NCBI GenBank assembly: GCA_030640215.1
Contig: DAOWJU010000040.1
Location: 1 to 12,193 of the forward strand
Length of the DNA: 12,193 nucleotides
Direction: 5' to 3'
Source: Desulfuromonadales bacterium
GTDB taxonomy: Bacteria; Desulfobacterota; Desulfuromonadia; Desulfuromonadales; BM103
The notes beneath the pieces were generated by a model that did no database searches, was not told the DNA's origin, and saw only the letters and a list, made by a program, of their open reading frames with translations. This document shows positions 1-6,717 of this stretch, piece after piece (position 1 is the stretch's first letter; every line of letters begins with the position of its first letter). A program made the translations under genes and the position numbers.

Positions 1-189
1 TGATGGCTGAGTACGAGCGCGGCTGGAGAAGCCTCCGCCACTCGCTGGTCCTGATCGTGAAAAGGACCTGCCACCGCCACCACGGCCGCCACCACCGCGG
101 CCACGGGCTTCGGCAAAGTCAGCAACAAAGAGAACAAAAGCACACAAAAGGGCACCATAAATGAGGGTGTTTGACTTCAAATTCAGCAT
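1..189 (-). CDS. Gly/Arg-rich exported protein, N-terminal part only
   Basis: This is the first 63 codons of a gene that continues past the left edge, so it has no stop here. The ATG (189-187) overlaps the TAA of the upstream DUF2092 gene by one base (TAATG), and a GGAGG lies six bases before it, so the two genes are probably translationally coupled. Residues 1-28 form a signal peptide: a short polar start, a hydrophobic stretch (about residues 9-23) and a likely cleavage site after AEA. The mature start is low-complexity, RGRGGGGRGGGGRSFSRSG, then Ser/Gly/Arg-rich. I recognise no domain. Such sequence fits a secreted or surface-associated basic protein, but the function is unknown. Its partner gene suggests a role in the periplasm or outer envelope. 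Confidence 0.75.
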   Translation of the reverse strand, partial: MLNLKSNTLIYGALLCAFVLFVADFAEARGRGGGGRGGGGRSFSRSGPASGGGFSSRARTQPS

Positions 190-968
190 TATGAACCTCC
201 CTGTTTTTTACTCACTGCTTCCGCCTTGATAGCTGGAAGCAAGGAGAGGATCTTTTCAGCACCTTTTGGTGGCGTAAAAGCAAAGGCCTTAGCCGAGATC
301 TTTGGCTTCAGGTTCCAATCTGAAAACTCGGCCCAGAACTGTGGCTGACCCGGTGCATTTTTGTAGGTCATTACGATACGTCGGGGTAACAAATTTGCTG
401 CAATCCAGACCTGAAAGTCGACATCTTGCGATTGACCGGCAATGTGATCCGTTGGTGTCGCGCCCAAGGTGTTGTGCTCGACATAGTCAACGTCAACAGT
501 CAGTTTTTCTAGATCTGCCGGGAAGGTCGTTGTCAGCAACCGGGCCAATGGCACACGGACACCCATTTTACTGACAGCGTAGCGAATTGCTGAATCCAGA
601 TCACCGGGAAGATCTGTTTGTGCATAAACGTTCTCCGTCGCGCTAAAGAGTGTAATCGCCTTACCATCGAATATAAACTGGCTTATATCGCCATCACTCT
701 GCTCCGAATCAACCCGCATATAGTTCGGTCGGTCGATGATTATTTTACGTATTTCGCTGAACTCGATTTTTTGCCCGGACTCCTGCACAACGTCGTACCC
801 CATGTGCATAGAGACACTGTATTGCTTCGTTTCAGCAACTTTTTTTGCCATACTTAAGAGCAGCTGGTCAGCATCAACGGCATGGGCAGTTGCTGTGACA
901 AAGCAGGGTGCCACCACGAGGTATAAGGCCATCACACAGATAGAGAAGTAATGCTTTTCAGTATTCAT
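189..968 (-). CDS. DUF2092 family periplasmic protein (LolA-like fold)
   Basis: This 259-residue exported protein matches what I know of DUF2092 (PF09865), a family of predicted periplasmic proteins related in fold to LolA/LolB lipoprotein carriers; no biochemical function is established. Residues 1-30 are a signal peptide ending in A-H-A. The mature part begins with a helix (ADQLLLSMAKKVAETKQYS) and continues with family-typical strands: an R-K-I-I-I-D-R-P segment near residue 75, F-D-G-K near 104, Q-V-W-I near 186 and F-A-F-T-P-P near 240. The ATG at 968 follows an AGGAGG at seven-base spacing. A promoter sits about 80 bases upstream, and the gene overlaps the Gly/Arg-rich gene downstream, so the two form a small operon. 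A lipid- or lipoprotein-binding role is inferred from the fold only. Confidence 0.85.
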   Translation of the reverse strand: MNTEKHYFSICVMALYLVVAPCFVTATAHAVDADQLLLSMAKKVAETKQYSVSMHMGYDVVQESGQKIEFSEIRKIIIDRPNYMRVDSEQSDGDISQFIFDGKAITLFSATENVYAQTDLPGDLDSAIRYAVSKMGVRVPLARLLTTTFPADLEKLTVDVDYVEHNTLGATPTDHIAGQSQDVDFQVWIAANLLPRRIVMTYKNAPGQPQFWAEFSDWNLKPKISAKAFAFTPPKGAEKILSLLPAIKAEAVSKKQGGS

Positions 969-1051
969 ATTGCCTCCTGATATATTTAGAAATCAGCAAC
1001 TAGCAAACTGTTCATTGAGATCGTCTGTTGATGTGTCTGTAAGTAGTTAGA

Positions 1052-1079
1052 ACTATACAAAAACAATAATTGCCGTCAA
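1052..1079 (-). promoter_or_regulatory. Sigma70-type promoter for the DUF2092 operon
   Basis: Read on the minus strand, TTGACG (1079-1074) and TATAGT (1057-1052) are separated by 16 bases, close to the consensus. Transcription would start near 1045 and leave a leader of about 77 bases before the ATG at 968. The promoter lies in the 207-base gap behind the TAXI gene, where I see no convincing terminator. Confidence 0.6.
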
Positions 1080-1175
1080 GTCTCAGTCAAAATTACAGAC
1101 TGGAAGAAGGAGGCAAAAGCTGCTTGTAGTGTGAGGGATATCATGCGAGGAGCACGGTACTTTTGGGAGTGAGCG

Positions 1176-2120
1176 TTACTTATCTGAGACCATATCAGTA
1201 CAGCGGTGGCCGTAGCGTTTCATAAAATTGCAAACACCAAGAGACTGCAACGCCCCCACATGCCCGGCATCCCTAATATGTCCAGCAAAAAAAACATCCT
1301 GCCATTTGGGGTGACCATGCTTTTTCAATTTATCCTGATTGACCTGAATTGCGAAATGAAGCGTCCCGACCAGATCATTGGCCAACCCTTCCTGCTCCTG
1401 AATCATAGTCGCCAAAACGGAACGGACAGCGTAGGTTTCGACCGGTTGTTCCAGCCAAGGGTAATCGTCCGCGGTAATTTCAGTGTACAGATAGATATCG
1501 ACTGCTTTACGCGAACGTGGCAATGAAACCAGGCCGAGACCGACCTGGTCAACCAGAAGACCGTACGGTTTACCGGCCGTTAGGATGACGAGATCAAGCT
1601 TGCCTGCCCTGAGATCGTCCAGTGCGTTCTCGTAGTCATCATAGACATAGCGAAACCGTTTGCCATAAAAATCGGCGATCACACCGGCGCTCAGGCAAGA
1701 ACCGCTATTCTCACGACCGCAGCCGACGACAAAGCGCTCTTCAGTAGCGAAATCAAGCTCTCGCCCCTTTGCCTTAATGACATGGATCTCCTCATTATAG
1801 AGTGGCATAACCACCTTGATCTCATCGTGAATATCTTCAGCTTTGTTCTTGTAGAGGTTTTTTTCTGCTTGCAGAAAAGCATCAAGCTGAAAGATAGCGA
1901 ACTCAGCATCATTGTTGAACAAGCCGACAATATTGGCCCAGGAACCCTCAGTCGGAATAATCTCCAGATGCAGCCCGACCTCCTCGGTATGTTCAGCAAT
2001 TTCCTGACCGACTTGATAATAAGTGCCTTGTTCAGGACCAGTCATCATACGCAGGTTAACAGCCATTCCAGGTGAAGCCGATAACAAGACCAGCAGTAAT
2101 GAGACAATGATATGCTTCAT
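1176..2120 (-). CDS. TAXI family TRAP transporter solute-binding protein (orphan)
   Basis: This 314-residue periplasmic binding protein has a signal peptide in residues 1-20 (MKHIIVSLLLVLLSASPGMA). Mature residues 23-85 carry the pattern of TAXI-type TRAP binding proteins (NMT1_3 family, PF16868): a T-G-P-x-x-G-T-Y-Y start, an E-G-S-x-x-N helix near 58-64 and A-x-F-A-I-F-Q-x-D near 72-80. It would capture a small organic acid or amino acid in the periplasm; the ligand cannot be read from the sequence. Two cysteine pairs, C134/C142 and C297/C307, could form disulfides. No TRAP membrane subunit (fused 4TM-12TM) lies on either side, so it is an orphan here and may work with a distant transporter or in sensing. 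The start has a weak ribosome site (AAAGGG about ten bases upstream). An extended -10 promoter precedes it. Confidence 0.82.
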   Translation of the reverse strand: MKHIIVSLLLVLLSASPGMAVNLRMMTGPEQGTYYQVGQEIAEHTEEVGLHLEIIPTEGSWANIVGLFNNDAEFAIFQLDAFLQAEKNLYKNKAEDIHDEIKVVMPLYNEEIHVIKAKGRELDFATEERFVVGCGRENSGSCLSAGVIADFYGKRFRYVYDDYENALDDLRAGKLDLVILTAGKPYGLLVDQVGLGLVSLPRSRKAVDIYLYTEITADDYPWLEQPVETYAVRSVLATMIQEQEGLANDLVGTLHFAIQVNQDKLKKHGHPKWQDVFFAGHIRDAGHVGALQSLGVCNFMKRYGHRCTDMVSDK

Positions 2121-2189
2121 ATGAGTGACCCTTTTCGGGTAAGAGTAGAGACGTTATCCGTACAAAATGTTTAGGATTTAAACATGCTT

Positions 2190-2198
2190 ATTATAACA
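2190..2198 (-). promoter_or_regulatory. Extended -10 promoter for the TAXI gene
   Basis: The minus strand reads TGTTATAAT, a consensus TATAAT with the TG of an extended -10 element. There is no good -35 hexamer at the normal distance, as is common for this promoter type. The leader would be about 60 bases, to the ATG at 2120. Confidence 0.5.
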
Positions 2199-2267
2199 GA
2201 CAAATCAGAGATCCCCATGTAAGAGAGCAAATTCACATGTTCTGCATCAAGAAATGCAAACTGAAGA

Positions 2268-2296
2268 TTGCCGATCAGGCCCTTTTCCATTATGAT
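2268..2296 (+). promoter_or_regulatory. Sigma70-type promoter for the plus-strand lipoprotein gene
   Basis: TTGCCG (2268-2273) and TATGAT (2291-2296) are 17 bases apart. Transcription would start near 2303, about 36 bases before the ATG at 2339. Together with the minus-strand promoter at 2190-2198 this makes the 218-base gap a divergent promoter region. A small inverted repeat, TGCAT/ATGCA with a six-base centre (about 2243-2258), lies between the two and could be an operator, but it is short enough to be chance. Confidence 0.45.
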
Positions 2297-2338
2297 GCGA
2301 CAGATAAAATATGAATTAATGTGGAGGAGGACGATACA

Positions 2339-2968
2339 ATGAGAGCAATTCAATTCTGGACCATCCTGATTTTCGCCGGGGTGCTGTTGACAGGCTGTTC
2401 ATCAACAACTCTCAGTGGAGCCTGGAAGAACCCGGACTACAATAACAGGGTCGAAAAAGTCTACATCGTCGGTATCGCCAGCCAGGAGACTCACCGCCGG
2501 ATATTCGAAGACGATTTCAACCAGCAACTGGCTGATTATGGGGTGACTGGTCTCTCCAGCTACAAGGACATGCCCACGAGCAAAGAGATCGATGAATTCA
2601 AGATTGCCCAAAACATCAAGGCCAATGGTGCCGACTCGGTTCTTATGGTTCATGCGACCGGCAAGCGTACTGAGCAAGTGGTCAACCCGGGGCGGATCAC
2701 GACCTACGATGGCGGTCGCTACTACGAGCGTCCCTATTACCGTAATTACGGCAGCTACTACAATCAACGTCGTGAAGTAATCTACGAGCCCGCGACCATC
2801 ACACAATTTGAAATCGTCACGGTCGAAGCTAATCTCTACGACACTAAGACCAAAGATATGATCTGGTCAGCACAGCTGGAAACTGTTATTGACGGTAATC
2901 TACAGAAACTGCTGAAGGATTTTGTAAAAACGGTCGTCAAGGATCTTGATAGTAAAGGCGTGATCTGA
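2339..2968 (+). CDS. Uncharacterised lipoprotein with Tyr/Arg-rich segment
   Basis: This is the only plus-strand gene in the window, 209 residues. The open frame starts upstream at a GTG (2321), but GGAGGAGG at 2323-2330 stands eight bases before the ATG at 2339, which is the better start. Residues 1-20 form a lipoprotein signal with lipobox L-T-G-C (Cys20), so the protein is lipid-anchored in the envelope. The next residues (A-W-K-N-P) and a strand-helix pattern (V-Y-I-V-G-I-A, then R-R-I-F-E-D-D-F) resemble a group of small hypothetical proteobacterial lipoproteins, some labelled DUF4136-like; I cannot assign a family firmly. About residues 120-150 form a low-complexity loop rich in Tyr, Arg and Gly. 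The C-terminus has the strand pattern E-A-N-L-Y-D then M-I-W-S. No known enzymatic motif is visible. Confidence 0.75.
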   Translation: MRAIQFWTILIFAGVLLTGCSSTTLSGAWKNPDYNNRVEKVYIVGIASQETHRRIFEDDFNQQLADYGVTGLSSYKDMPTSKEIDEFKIAQNIKANGADSVLMVHATGKRTEQVVNPGRITTYDGGRYYERPYYRNYGSYYNQRREVIYEPATITQFEIVTVEANLYDTKTKDMIWSAQLETVIDGNLQKLLKDFVKTVVKDLDSKGVI

Positions 2969-2997
2969 GGGCGGCTCGGTTAATTCTTCGCCATAGC

Positions 2998-3495
2998 CTA
3001 CTCTGCCTGATTGGTTGTATTTTTTAAGTCATACTCTTTAAGAGAGAATTGATATTCTGACTCCGTAACTTTCCTGTTCGCTTCTCCAATAGTTATTTTT
3101 TTACTTATAACATCGGCTGTTATTTCGTCATCTTTACTTAAGTAATCTGACACAAGTAGTGCATAGTCGACATTAAAAACCTGCAAATCCTCAACAGCTT
3201 TGTCACGACAAACTCTTAAATTATCCTGATAGTTGTATATATCTGATATCTGTTCGTCTGTTGCGTAGTTCTCATCAGTTATCTTTGCTAAATAATGATC
3301 TTCCTTATTCTTACCCAACACAAAATATTCACCTAGTCTCATTGCTTCAGGAGTCGAGTCCACCGTGCTTTTACATAAAGCATAAGCGTGATCAACAGCC
3401 TGGGTATCCAGGTTCATTTGCAGAGACTGCTCTGCAGTGGGAGCAAGACATCCAGTCAACAGCACAGTAAAAAACAAGGGTACTAATTGTTTCAC
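2998..3495 (-). CDS. Small hypothetical lipoprotein, AT-rich
   Basis: This protein has 165 residues if it starts at the GTG at 3495. The frame is open back to an ATG at 3522, but the GTG is preceded by AAGGGGG at four-base spacing and gives a classic short lipoprotein signal (MKQLVPLFFTVLLTGC, Cys16). The promoter -10 at 3514-3519 also lies inside the longer reading. The mature protein is charged and mostly helical in appearance, with two cysteines in A-L-C-K and R-V-C-R-D. I recognise no domain. The gene is visibly richer in A and T than its neighbours and uses AT-rich codons, which may mean acquisition by transfer. It converges on the plus-strand lipoprotein gene with only 29 bases between the stops and no clear terminator there. 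Confidence 0.65.
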   Translation of the reverse strand: MKQLVPLFFTVLLTGCLAPTAEQSLQMNLDTQAVDHAYALCKSTVDSTPEAMRLGEYFVLGKNKEDHYLAKITDENYATDEQISDIYNYQDNLRVCRDKAVEDLQVFNVDYALLVSDYLSKDDEITADVISKKITIGEANRKVTESEYQFSLKEYDLKNTTNQAE

Positions 3496-3513
3496 AACAC
3501 CCCCTTCGATATC

Positions 3514-3542
3514 AGTATGCACTTCAGGCCATTAGGGGTCAA
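3514..3542 (-). promoter_or_regulatory. Sigma70-type promoter for the small lipoprotein gene
   Basis: On the minus strand TTGACC (3542-3537) is followed after 17 bases by CATACT (3519-3514). The predicted transcription start, near 3507, leaves a very short leader of about 12 bases before the GTG at 3495. This supports that start over the upstream ATG. Confidence 0.5.
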
Positions 3543-3594
3543 TCATAGGGGCGTTCATAACCCATTTGAAAGCTTGCTCGCAAGACACGGAGGT

Positions 3595-3627
3595 GAAAAA
3601 AAGAGGCCAGGCAATAGCCTGACCTCT
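3595..3627 (-). terminator. Strong Rho-independent terminator behind the tRNA-Gly remnant
   Basis: The minus-strand RNA folds as AGAGGUCAGGC / GCCUGGCCUCU, 11 pairs with one U-G, closed by a UAUU loop and followed by six to seven U. It starts about ten bases after the 3' end of the degenerate tRNA. The sequence is related to the weaker hairpin at 5025-5054. Confidence 0.85.
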
Positions 3628-3628
3628 C

Positions 3629-3681
3629 GTTATTATTGGAGCGGGAAACGGGATTTGAACCCGCGACCTTCAGCTTGGGAA
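3629..3681. repeat. 53-base direct repeat, copy 1 (3' half of the tRNA-Gly remnant)
   Basis: These 53 bases are identical to 5055-5107. The identical block covers the anticodon loop through the CCA end plus the eight bases beyond it. Outside the block the tRNA copies differ at five positions, all in the 5' part, and the flanking hairpins are only partly similar. Confidence 0.9.
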
Positions 3682-3711
3682 ACTGACTCTTTACCACAGA
3701 GTTAATCCCGC
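3637..3711 (-). pseudogene. Degenerate tRNA-Gly(CCC) copy
   Basis: This 75-base stretch (encoded CCA at 3639-3637) matches the intact tRNA-Gly at 5063-5137 at 70 of 75 positions. All five changes lie in the 5' 30 bases. One breaks the last acceptor pair (now T-T); one replaces the invariant A at the start of the D loop (A14) by T; two put mismatches in the D stem; and one turns the last anticodon-stem pair into G-U. The anticodon (CCC), T arm and CCA are unchanged. I see no promoter before it, and the aminotransferase terminator stands upstream. It is most likely a pseudogene. A register-shifted D stem (ACTCT/AGAGT) could form, so an odd but expressed RNA is not excluded. Confidence 0.75.
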
Positions 3712-3749
3712 AAGTGAAAAAGGACCAGATTCTCAACTGAGGTGGATTC

Positions 3750-3787
3750 AATAAAAGCGCCTGACGCATAATTACGACAGGCACTTT
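3750..3787 (-). terminator. Rho-independent terminator of the aminotransferase gene
   Basis: The minus-strand RNA pairs AAAGUGCCUG with CAGGCGCUUU (ten pairs, one U-G), with two further CG pairs inside a 14-base centre and UUUUAUU at the end. It begins about 20 bases after the aminotransferase stop and separates that gene from the tRNA remnant. Confidence 0.8.
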
Positions 3788-3807
3788 CAATCAATCATAC
3801 GAAATAA

Positions 3808-4998
3808 TCAAAGAACAGATTTAATTGCATCGCAGAGGCGATCCATATTGTCAGGCGTCATTCCTGCAACATTGATTCGGCCGGAGCCAACGATATAGAT
3901 AGAGTACTTCTCACGCAGTTGATCAACCTGATCCTTGGTCAGACCGGAGAAGCTGAACATACCGCGCTGATCAATGATCGACGAGAAATCTTGCTCAACG
4001 CCCTTCTCTTTGAGAGTCTTGACGAACAGATGGCGCATCTCGTTAATTCGGTTACGGATGTCAGCGACCTCTTCATTCCACTGAGTCCTTAGTCCCTTAT
4101 CACCCAGCACGATTGCAACGATCTGGCCGCCATGTGAAGGAGGATTTGAATAGTTATAGCGGATTCTCAGCTTGACCTGGCTCATGACCGTTGCGGCCTG
4201 CTCATTACTATCAGCAACGACAGTCAGCGCTCCGGTTCTTTCACGGTAAAGGCCGAAGTTTTTCGAGAAGCTCGAACAAACCAGCATCTGCTTTACTTTT
4301 TTGGTTAACTCCAGCAAACCGGCACGGTCTTCTTCAACGCCGTCTGCCAAGCCTTGATAAGCAAAATCGACGAGAGGCAACACACCTTGTTCAGACAGCA
4401 GATCGCCGATCAGAGCCCATTGTTCAACGGTGGGATCGATACCGGTCGGATTGTGACAGCAGCCGTGCAGAAGGATCACATCCCCTTTCGGAATCTTTTT
4501 GATTGAAGCGCACATGGCTTCAAAGTCAAGTCCGTTGGTAGCGGGATCACGATAGTCGTACTTTTCACAAGTCAGACCGGCTGCGGCAAAGATGGTGTTG
4601 TGATTGGCCCAGGTCGGGTTACTCAGCCATAGCTTTGCCTCAGGGTGCACGGTGTGCAGATAGTCACCGGCAACCCGCAGTGCCCCAGTACCACCAGGAC
4701 ATTGAGCGGTCGCAGCGCGTTTGGTGGTGATGATTTCGTGCCCTTCACCGAACAGCAGCTCCTGGACTTGAGCGCAGTAGGCCGGATCGCCGGTCATTGG
4801 CAGGTAGCCTTTAGAGCTTTCCTGTTCAAGGATCAGTTTCTCAGCCTTTTTCACAGTACCCAGAACCGGCGTCTTTCCAGTGGAATCTTGATAAACGCCA
4901 ACAGAAAGATTAATTTTATCAGGGTTGGGGTCCGCTTTGAACAACTCGGTCAAACCAAGAATCGGATCGGGGGGGGCAATTTGTACCTTCTCGAACAT
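3808..4998 (-). CDS. aspC: Aspartate/aromatic aminotransferase (class I, PLP-dependent)
   Basis: At 396 residues this has the length of the E. coli AspC/TyrB enzymes. They transfer the amino group between aspartate (or an aromatic amino acid) and 2-oxoglutarate in the cytoplasm with pyridoxal phosphate. Key motifs: Y65; the S-N-P-x-W-x-N-H strand at 126-133; H-G-C-C-H-N-P-T-G at 178-186; D211 and Y214 (DFAYQG), which hold the cofactor; the Schiff-base lysine K246 in SSFSKNFGLY; R280 before N-Y-S-N-P-P, which reads the side-chain carboxylate; and R374 (SGRINVAGMTP), which binds the alpha-carboxylate. All active-site residues are present. Aspartate versus aromatic preference cannot be decided from sequence. 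The ATG has a modest ribosome site (AAAGG). The tRNA-Gly lies 64 bases upstream with only a weak hairpin between, so read-through from the tRNA promoter is likely. A terminator follows. Confidence 0.93.
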   Translation of the reverse strand: MFEKVQIAPPDPILGLTELFKADPNPDKINLSVGVYQDSTGKTPVLGTVKKAEKLILEQESSKGYLPMTGDPAYCAQVQELLFGEGHEIITTKRAATAQCPGGTGALRVAGDYLHTVHPEAKLWLSNPTWANHNTIFAAAGLTCEKYDYRDPATNGLDFEAMCASIKKIPKGDVILLHGCCHNPTGIDPTVEQWALIGDLLSEQGVLPLVDFAYQGLADGVEEDRAGLLELTKKVKQMLVCSSFSKNFGLYRERTGALTVVADSNEQAATVMSQVKLRIRYNYSNPPSHGGQIVAIVLGDKGLRTQWNEEVADIRNRINEMRHLFVKTLKEKGVEQDFSSIIDQRGMFSFSGLTKDQVDQLREKYSIYIVGSGRINVAGMTPDNMDRLCDAIKSVL

Positions 4999-5024
4999 TC
5001 TGGATAACCTTTCTTGATGGGTAT

Positions 5025-5054
5025 AAAGGGCCAGACCAACCAGCCTAACCCTTT
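5025..5054 (-). terminator. Weakened terminator-like hairpin between tRNA-Gly and the aminotransferase gene
   Basis: The minus-strand RNA forms a 12-pair stem (AAAGGGUUAGGC / GUCUGGCCCUUU, three G-U pairs) with a six-base loop. After the stem comes UUUAUACCC rather than a U tract, so termination should be inefficient. The G-U pairs exist only in the minus-strand RNA, which points to that strand as the functional one. Its place just behind the tRNA and its partial sequence match to the hairpin at 3602-3627 suggest that it is the decayed partner of that terminator. Confidence 0.6.
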
Positions 5055-5137
<83 letters not shown>

Positions 5138-5149
5138 GAACAGGACGTG

Positions 5150-5178
5150 ATTATAGGGTGTCGAAATTTAGCAGTCAA
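5150..5178 (-). promoter_or_regulatory. Consensus sigma70 promoter of tRNA-Gly
   Basis: The minus strand has TTGACT (5178-5173), exactly 17 bases, then TATAAT (5155-5150). Transcription should start near 5143, six bases before the mature tRNA. The TGA stop of the upstream nucleotidyltransferase gene (5177-5175) lies inside the -35 hexamer, so the gene end and the promoter share bases. Confidence 0.85.
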
Positions 5179-6488
5179 TCCCTATTCTGATAGTATTGGC
5201 GAAGAAACATTCTGGCCTCTTTCTGACTGCTGACTTGGCCAATAATTTCTGCATTTCTCAGTCGTTGTAAAGCTTTTGTCATCTCCGGGCCATCCTTTAA
5301 GAGTAGTTCTTTGCGTAGCCAGTGACCATCGACCAGGTCATTGAGGCGTTGATCATTGAGACGAGCGACAAGAGGTACCCATGTTTGAATATCCTCTAAA
5401 GTAAACGTTATATCTGGCGAACATGCTACGGCAATTGCCAGCAGAAGGAGCTTCGGGTCAATTCGATAACCGTCTGCCCACCACGAGAGTGCTCTTTCGT
5501 TACGGGCAATAGTAGCAAATTCGTTCAGTGCATTCTGATCCAAGCCTGTGATAGCGACGATGTTTGCTCTTGCTTTACGACTGAGACGCCACTTCTCAGC
5601 AAGATGGATCGGTAAGTCACGATCAATCGACGCCAGCAGAAGAGTCCAGATCAGCAAGGTTTCATTGCTGAGACCTTGCTCAACCTCTTGAGCCAAGCAA
5701 TCGTTAAAAATTGAATAACCTTGGCCAAGTTGATGCCATACATCACGGTGACTTGCAGGTTGAACCTTTAATTTTTCAATCAGACTGACAAAGCTGCTAC
5801 CAAATAACTTCTCCCCTGCCCCGACTTCACGAAGCAACTGAAGACCTCGTTCTACATACTCACTCGCAAGCGTCTTCCATATCTCCAGACGAATCCGCTC
5901 CGGGGCAACACTGTCCAGGCCTTCAACTTCTGTCTGCATAGTCCTTTGAGTTGCAGCCTCGATTTTCAAGCCCAGAGAAGTTGCGTGTCGCACCCCCTTA
6001 ATAATCCGCAATGGATCGTCGGCGAAAGAATTTTTGCCAACCATGCGTAGCGAACCCTGCTGCAAATCCTTCAGACCACAGCATGGATCAACCAGGGTTG
6101 CACCTGACTGATCCCCCGACAAAGGCAAAGCCAGCGCATTAATCGTAAAATCCCGGTCCAGAAGATCGCTCTCAAGATCCGGAGCACGAAACAGGGCAAA
6201 ATCGTAATGCAAGCCATCGCCGCCTTGATGGACAACCACACGGCTCTGTAGCCTTTCTTTGTCCAACCAGAACCAGTGGCCACCGATCTGCCTGGCGAAG
6301 AGCTTTGCTATCGGAGTTGGATCAGAGGCAGAGACCATATCAAGGTCAGCGACCGGGCGACCGATCAACCCATCACGGATGGCACCGCCAACCAGATAAG
6401 CATCTTTTGTTGCACAGAGGGTAAGAAGACGATCGAAATGAGGGCAGCAGTGCAAGACGTCAGACAGCTTGTCAAAGGCGACCTGCAT
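5175..6488 (-). CDS. Class II tRNA nucleotidyltransferase / poly(A) polymerase family
   Basis: This 437-residue protein adds nucleotides to RNA 3' ends. The N-terminal head holds the class II nucleotidyltransferase signature: Y-L-V-G-G-A-I-R-D at 31-39 and the catalytic D-L-D at 48-50. The R-D-F-T-I-N-A-L-A motif is at 112-120, D-D-P-L-R-I-I-K-G-V-R at 157-167, and the nucleobase-reading helix P-E-R-I-R at 196-200. The C-terminal half, about 220-437, is helical and less conserved, as expected for the RNA-binding part. Sequence alone does not tell a full CCA-adding enzyme (cca) from an A-adding enzyme or poly(A) polymerase (pcnB). Geobacter is reported to split these jobs between several paralogues, so I leave the symbol open. 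The ATG at 6488 follows GGGGAG at about six bases. The tRNA-Gly downstream has its own promoter. Confidence 0.9.
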   Translation of the reverse strand: MQVAFDKLSDVLHCCPHFDRLLTLCATKDAYLVGGAIRDGLIGRPVADLDMVSASDPTPIAKLFARQIGGHWFWLDKERLQSRVVVHQGGDGLHYDFALFRAPDLESDLLDRDFTINALALPLSGDQSGATLVDPCCGLKDLQQGSLRMVGKNSFADDPLRIIKGVRHATSLGLKIEAATQRTMQTEVEGLDSVAPERIRLEIWKTLASEYVERGLQLLREVGAGEKLFGSSFVSLIEKLKVQPASHRDVWHQLGQGYSIFNDCLAQEVEQGLSNETLLIWTLLLASIDRDLPIHLAEKWRLSRKARANIVAITGLDQNALNEFATIARNERALSWWADGYRIDPKLLLLAIAVACSPDITFTLEDIQTWVPLVARLNDQRLNDLVDGHWLRKELLLKDGPEMTKALQRLRNAEIIGQVSSQKEARMFLRQYYQNRD

Positions 6489-6519
6489 AGCACTCCCCTA
6501 TAGAGAAAAATCAGGTTCT

Positions 6520-6554
6520 AAAAAAGAAGGGGTCCCGTTTCAGACTGAGCCCCT
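6520..6554 (-). terminator. Terminator-like hairpin ahead of the nucleotidyltransferase gene
   Basis: The minus-strand RNA can pair AGGGGCUC with GGG-A-CCCCU (eight pairs with one bulged A and one U-G) over a ten-base loop, followed by UCUUUUUU. It lies about 30 bases before the nucleotidyltransferase start, so it would end a short RNA or attenuate a long leader rather than end an upstream gene, whose stop is some 255 bases earlier. Confidence 0.4.
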
Positions 6555-6713
6555 GTGTTAATCATAGAGTTCAGGACAGGTTTTTGCCAAGAGCTGAGAG
6601 AGATTCTAGTACGTTAGGGTTATGTTGACCGAGTTGCTCATTCAGCTCTTTAGACCGAGGGATTCATTTTTTTCGCCACCAGCGGTTTTATGTTTTGCGC
6701 CTCGTTAACACGG
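6524..6713 (-). ncRNA. Candidate structured RNA or leader in a 322-base gap
   Basis: The gap 6489-6810 has no credible gene. Its minus strand offers a promoter (6718-6747), several nested inverted repeats and a terminator-like hairpin (6520-6554), which together could define an RNA of about 190 bases. Elements: CCGTGTTAA (6713-6705) pairs with TTAACAC-A-GG (6561-6552) and would close the domain; CGAGG/CCTCG (6704-6700 with 6660-6656) makes an arm with a small CGC/GCG hairpin inside; a perfect nine-base AAGAGCTGA/TCAGCTCTT (6650-6642 with 6597-6589) makes a second arm. CTCGGTC occurs twice, once beside each arm. Seven-base repeats are expected by chance in this length, the nine-base one less so. 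I match it to no known RNA family. It may equally be the untranslated leader of the nucleotidyltransferase gene. Confidence 0.3.
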
Positions 6714-6717
6714 CTGT

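Noticed and set aside
2171..2353. Minus-strand frame of 60 codons between the TAXI gene and the plus-strand lipoprotein gene
   Set aside because: It covers the divergent promoter region and overlaps the lipoprotein start. It has no ribosome site.
3487..3790. Open frames on both strands running through the tRNA-Gly remnant
   Set aside because: Their translations include the typical peptides read from tRNA sequence (such as RDLNPRP and VAGSNPV), and they cross a tRNA, a terminator and a promoter.
4645..5007. Plus-strand frame of 120 codons opposite the aminotransferase gene
   Set aside because: The minus-strand frame has all active-site motifs of the enzyme; the plus-strand frame is a shadow.
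6622..6708. Plus-strand micro-ORF of 28 codons in the 322-base gap
   Set aside because: There is no good ribosome site and no support beyond the frame being open; it also lies across the candidate minus-strand RNA stems.
6524..6713. Cyclic-di-GMP (GEMM-I), lysine or 6S RNA identity for the structured gap
   Set aside because: Short similarities such as GGCGCAAA or GGCAAAAACC are present, but the conserved cores of these families are not. I keep it as an unassigned candidate.
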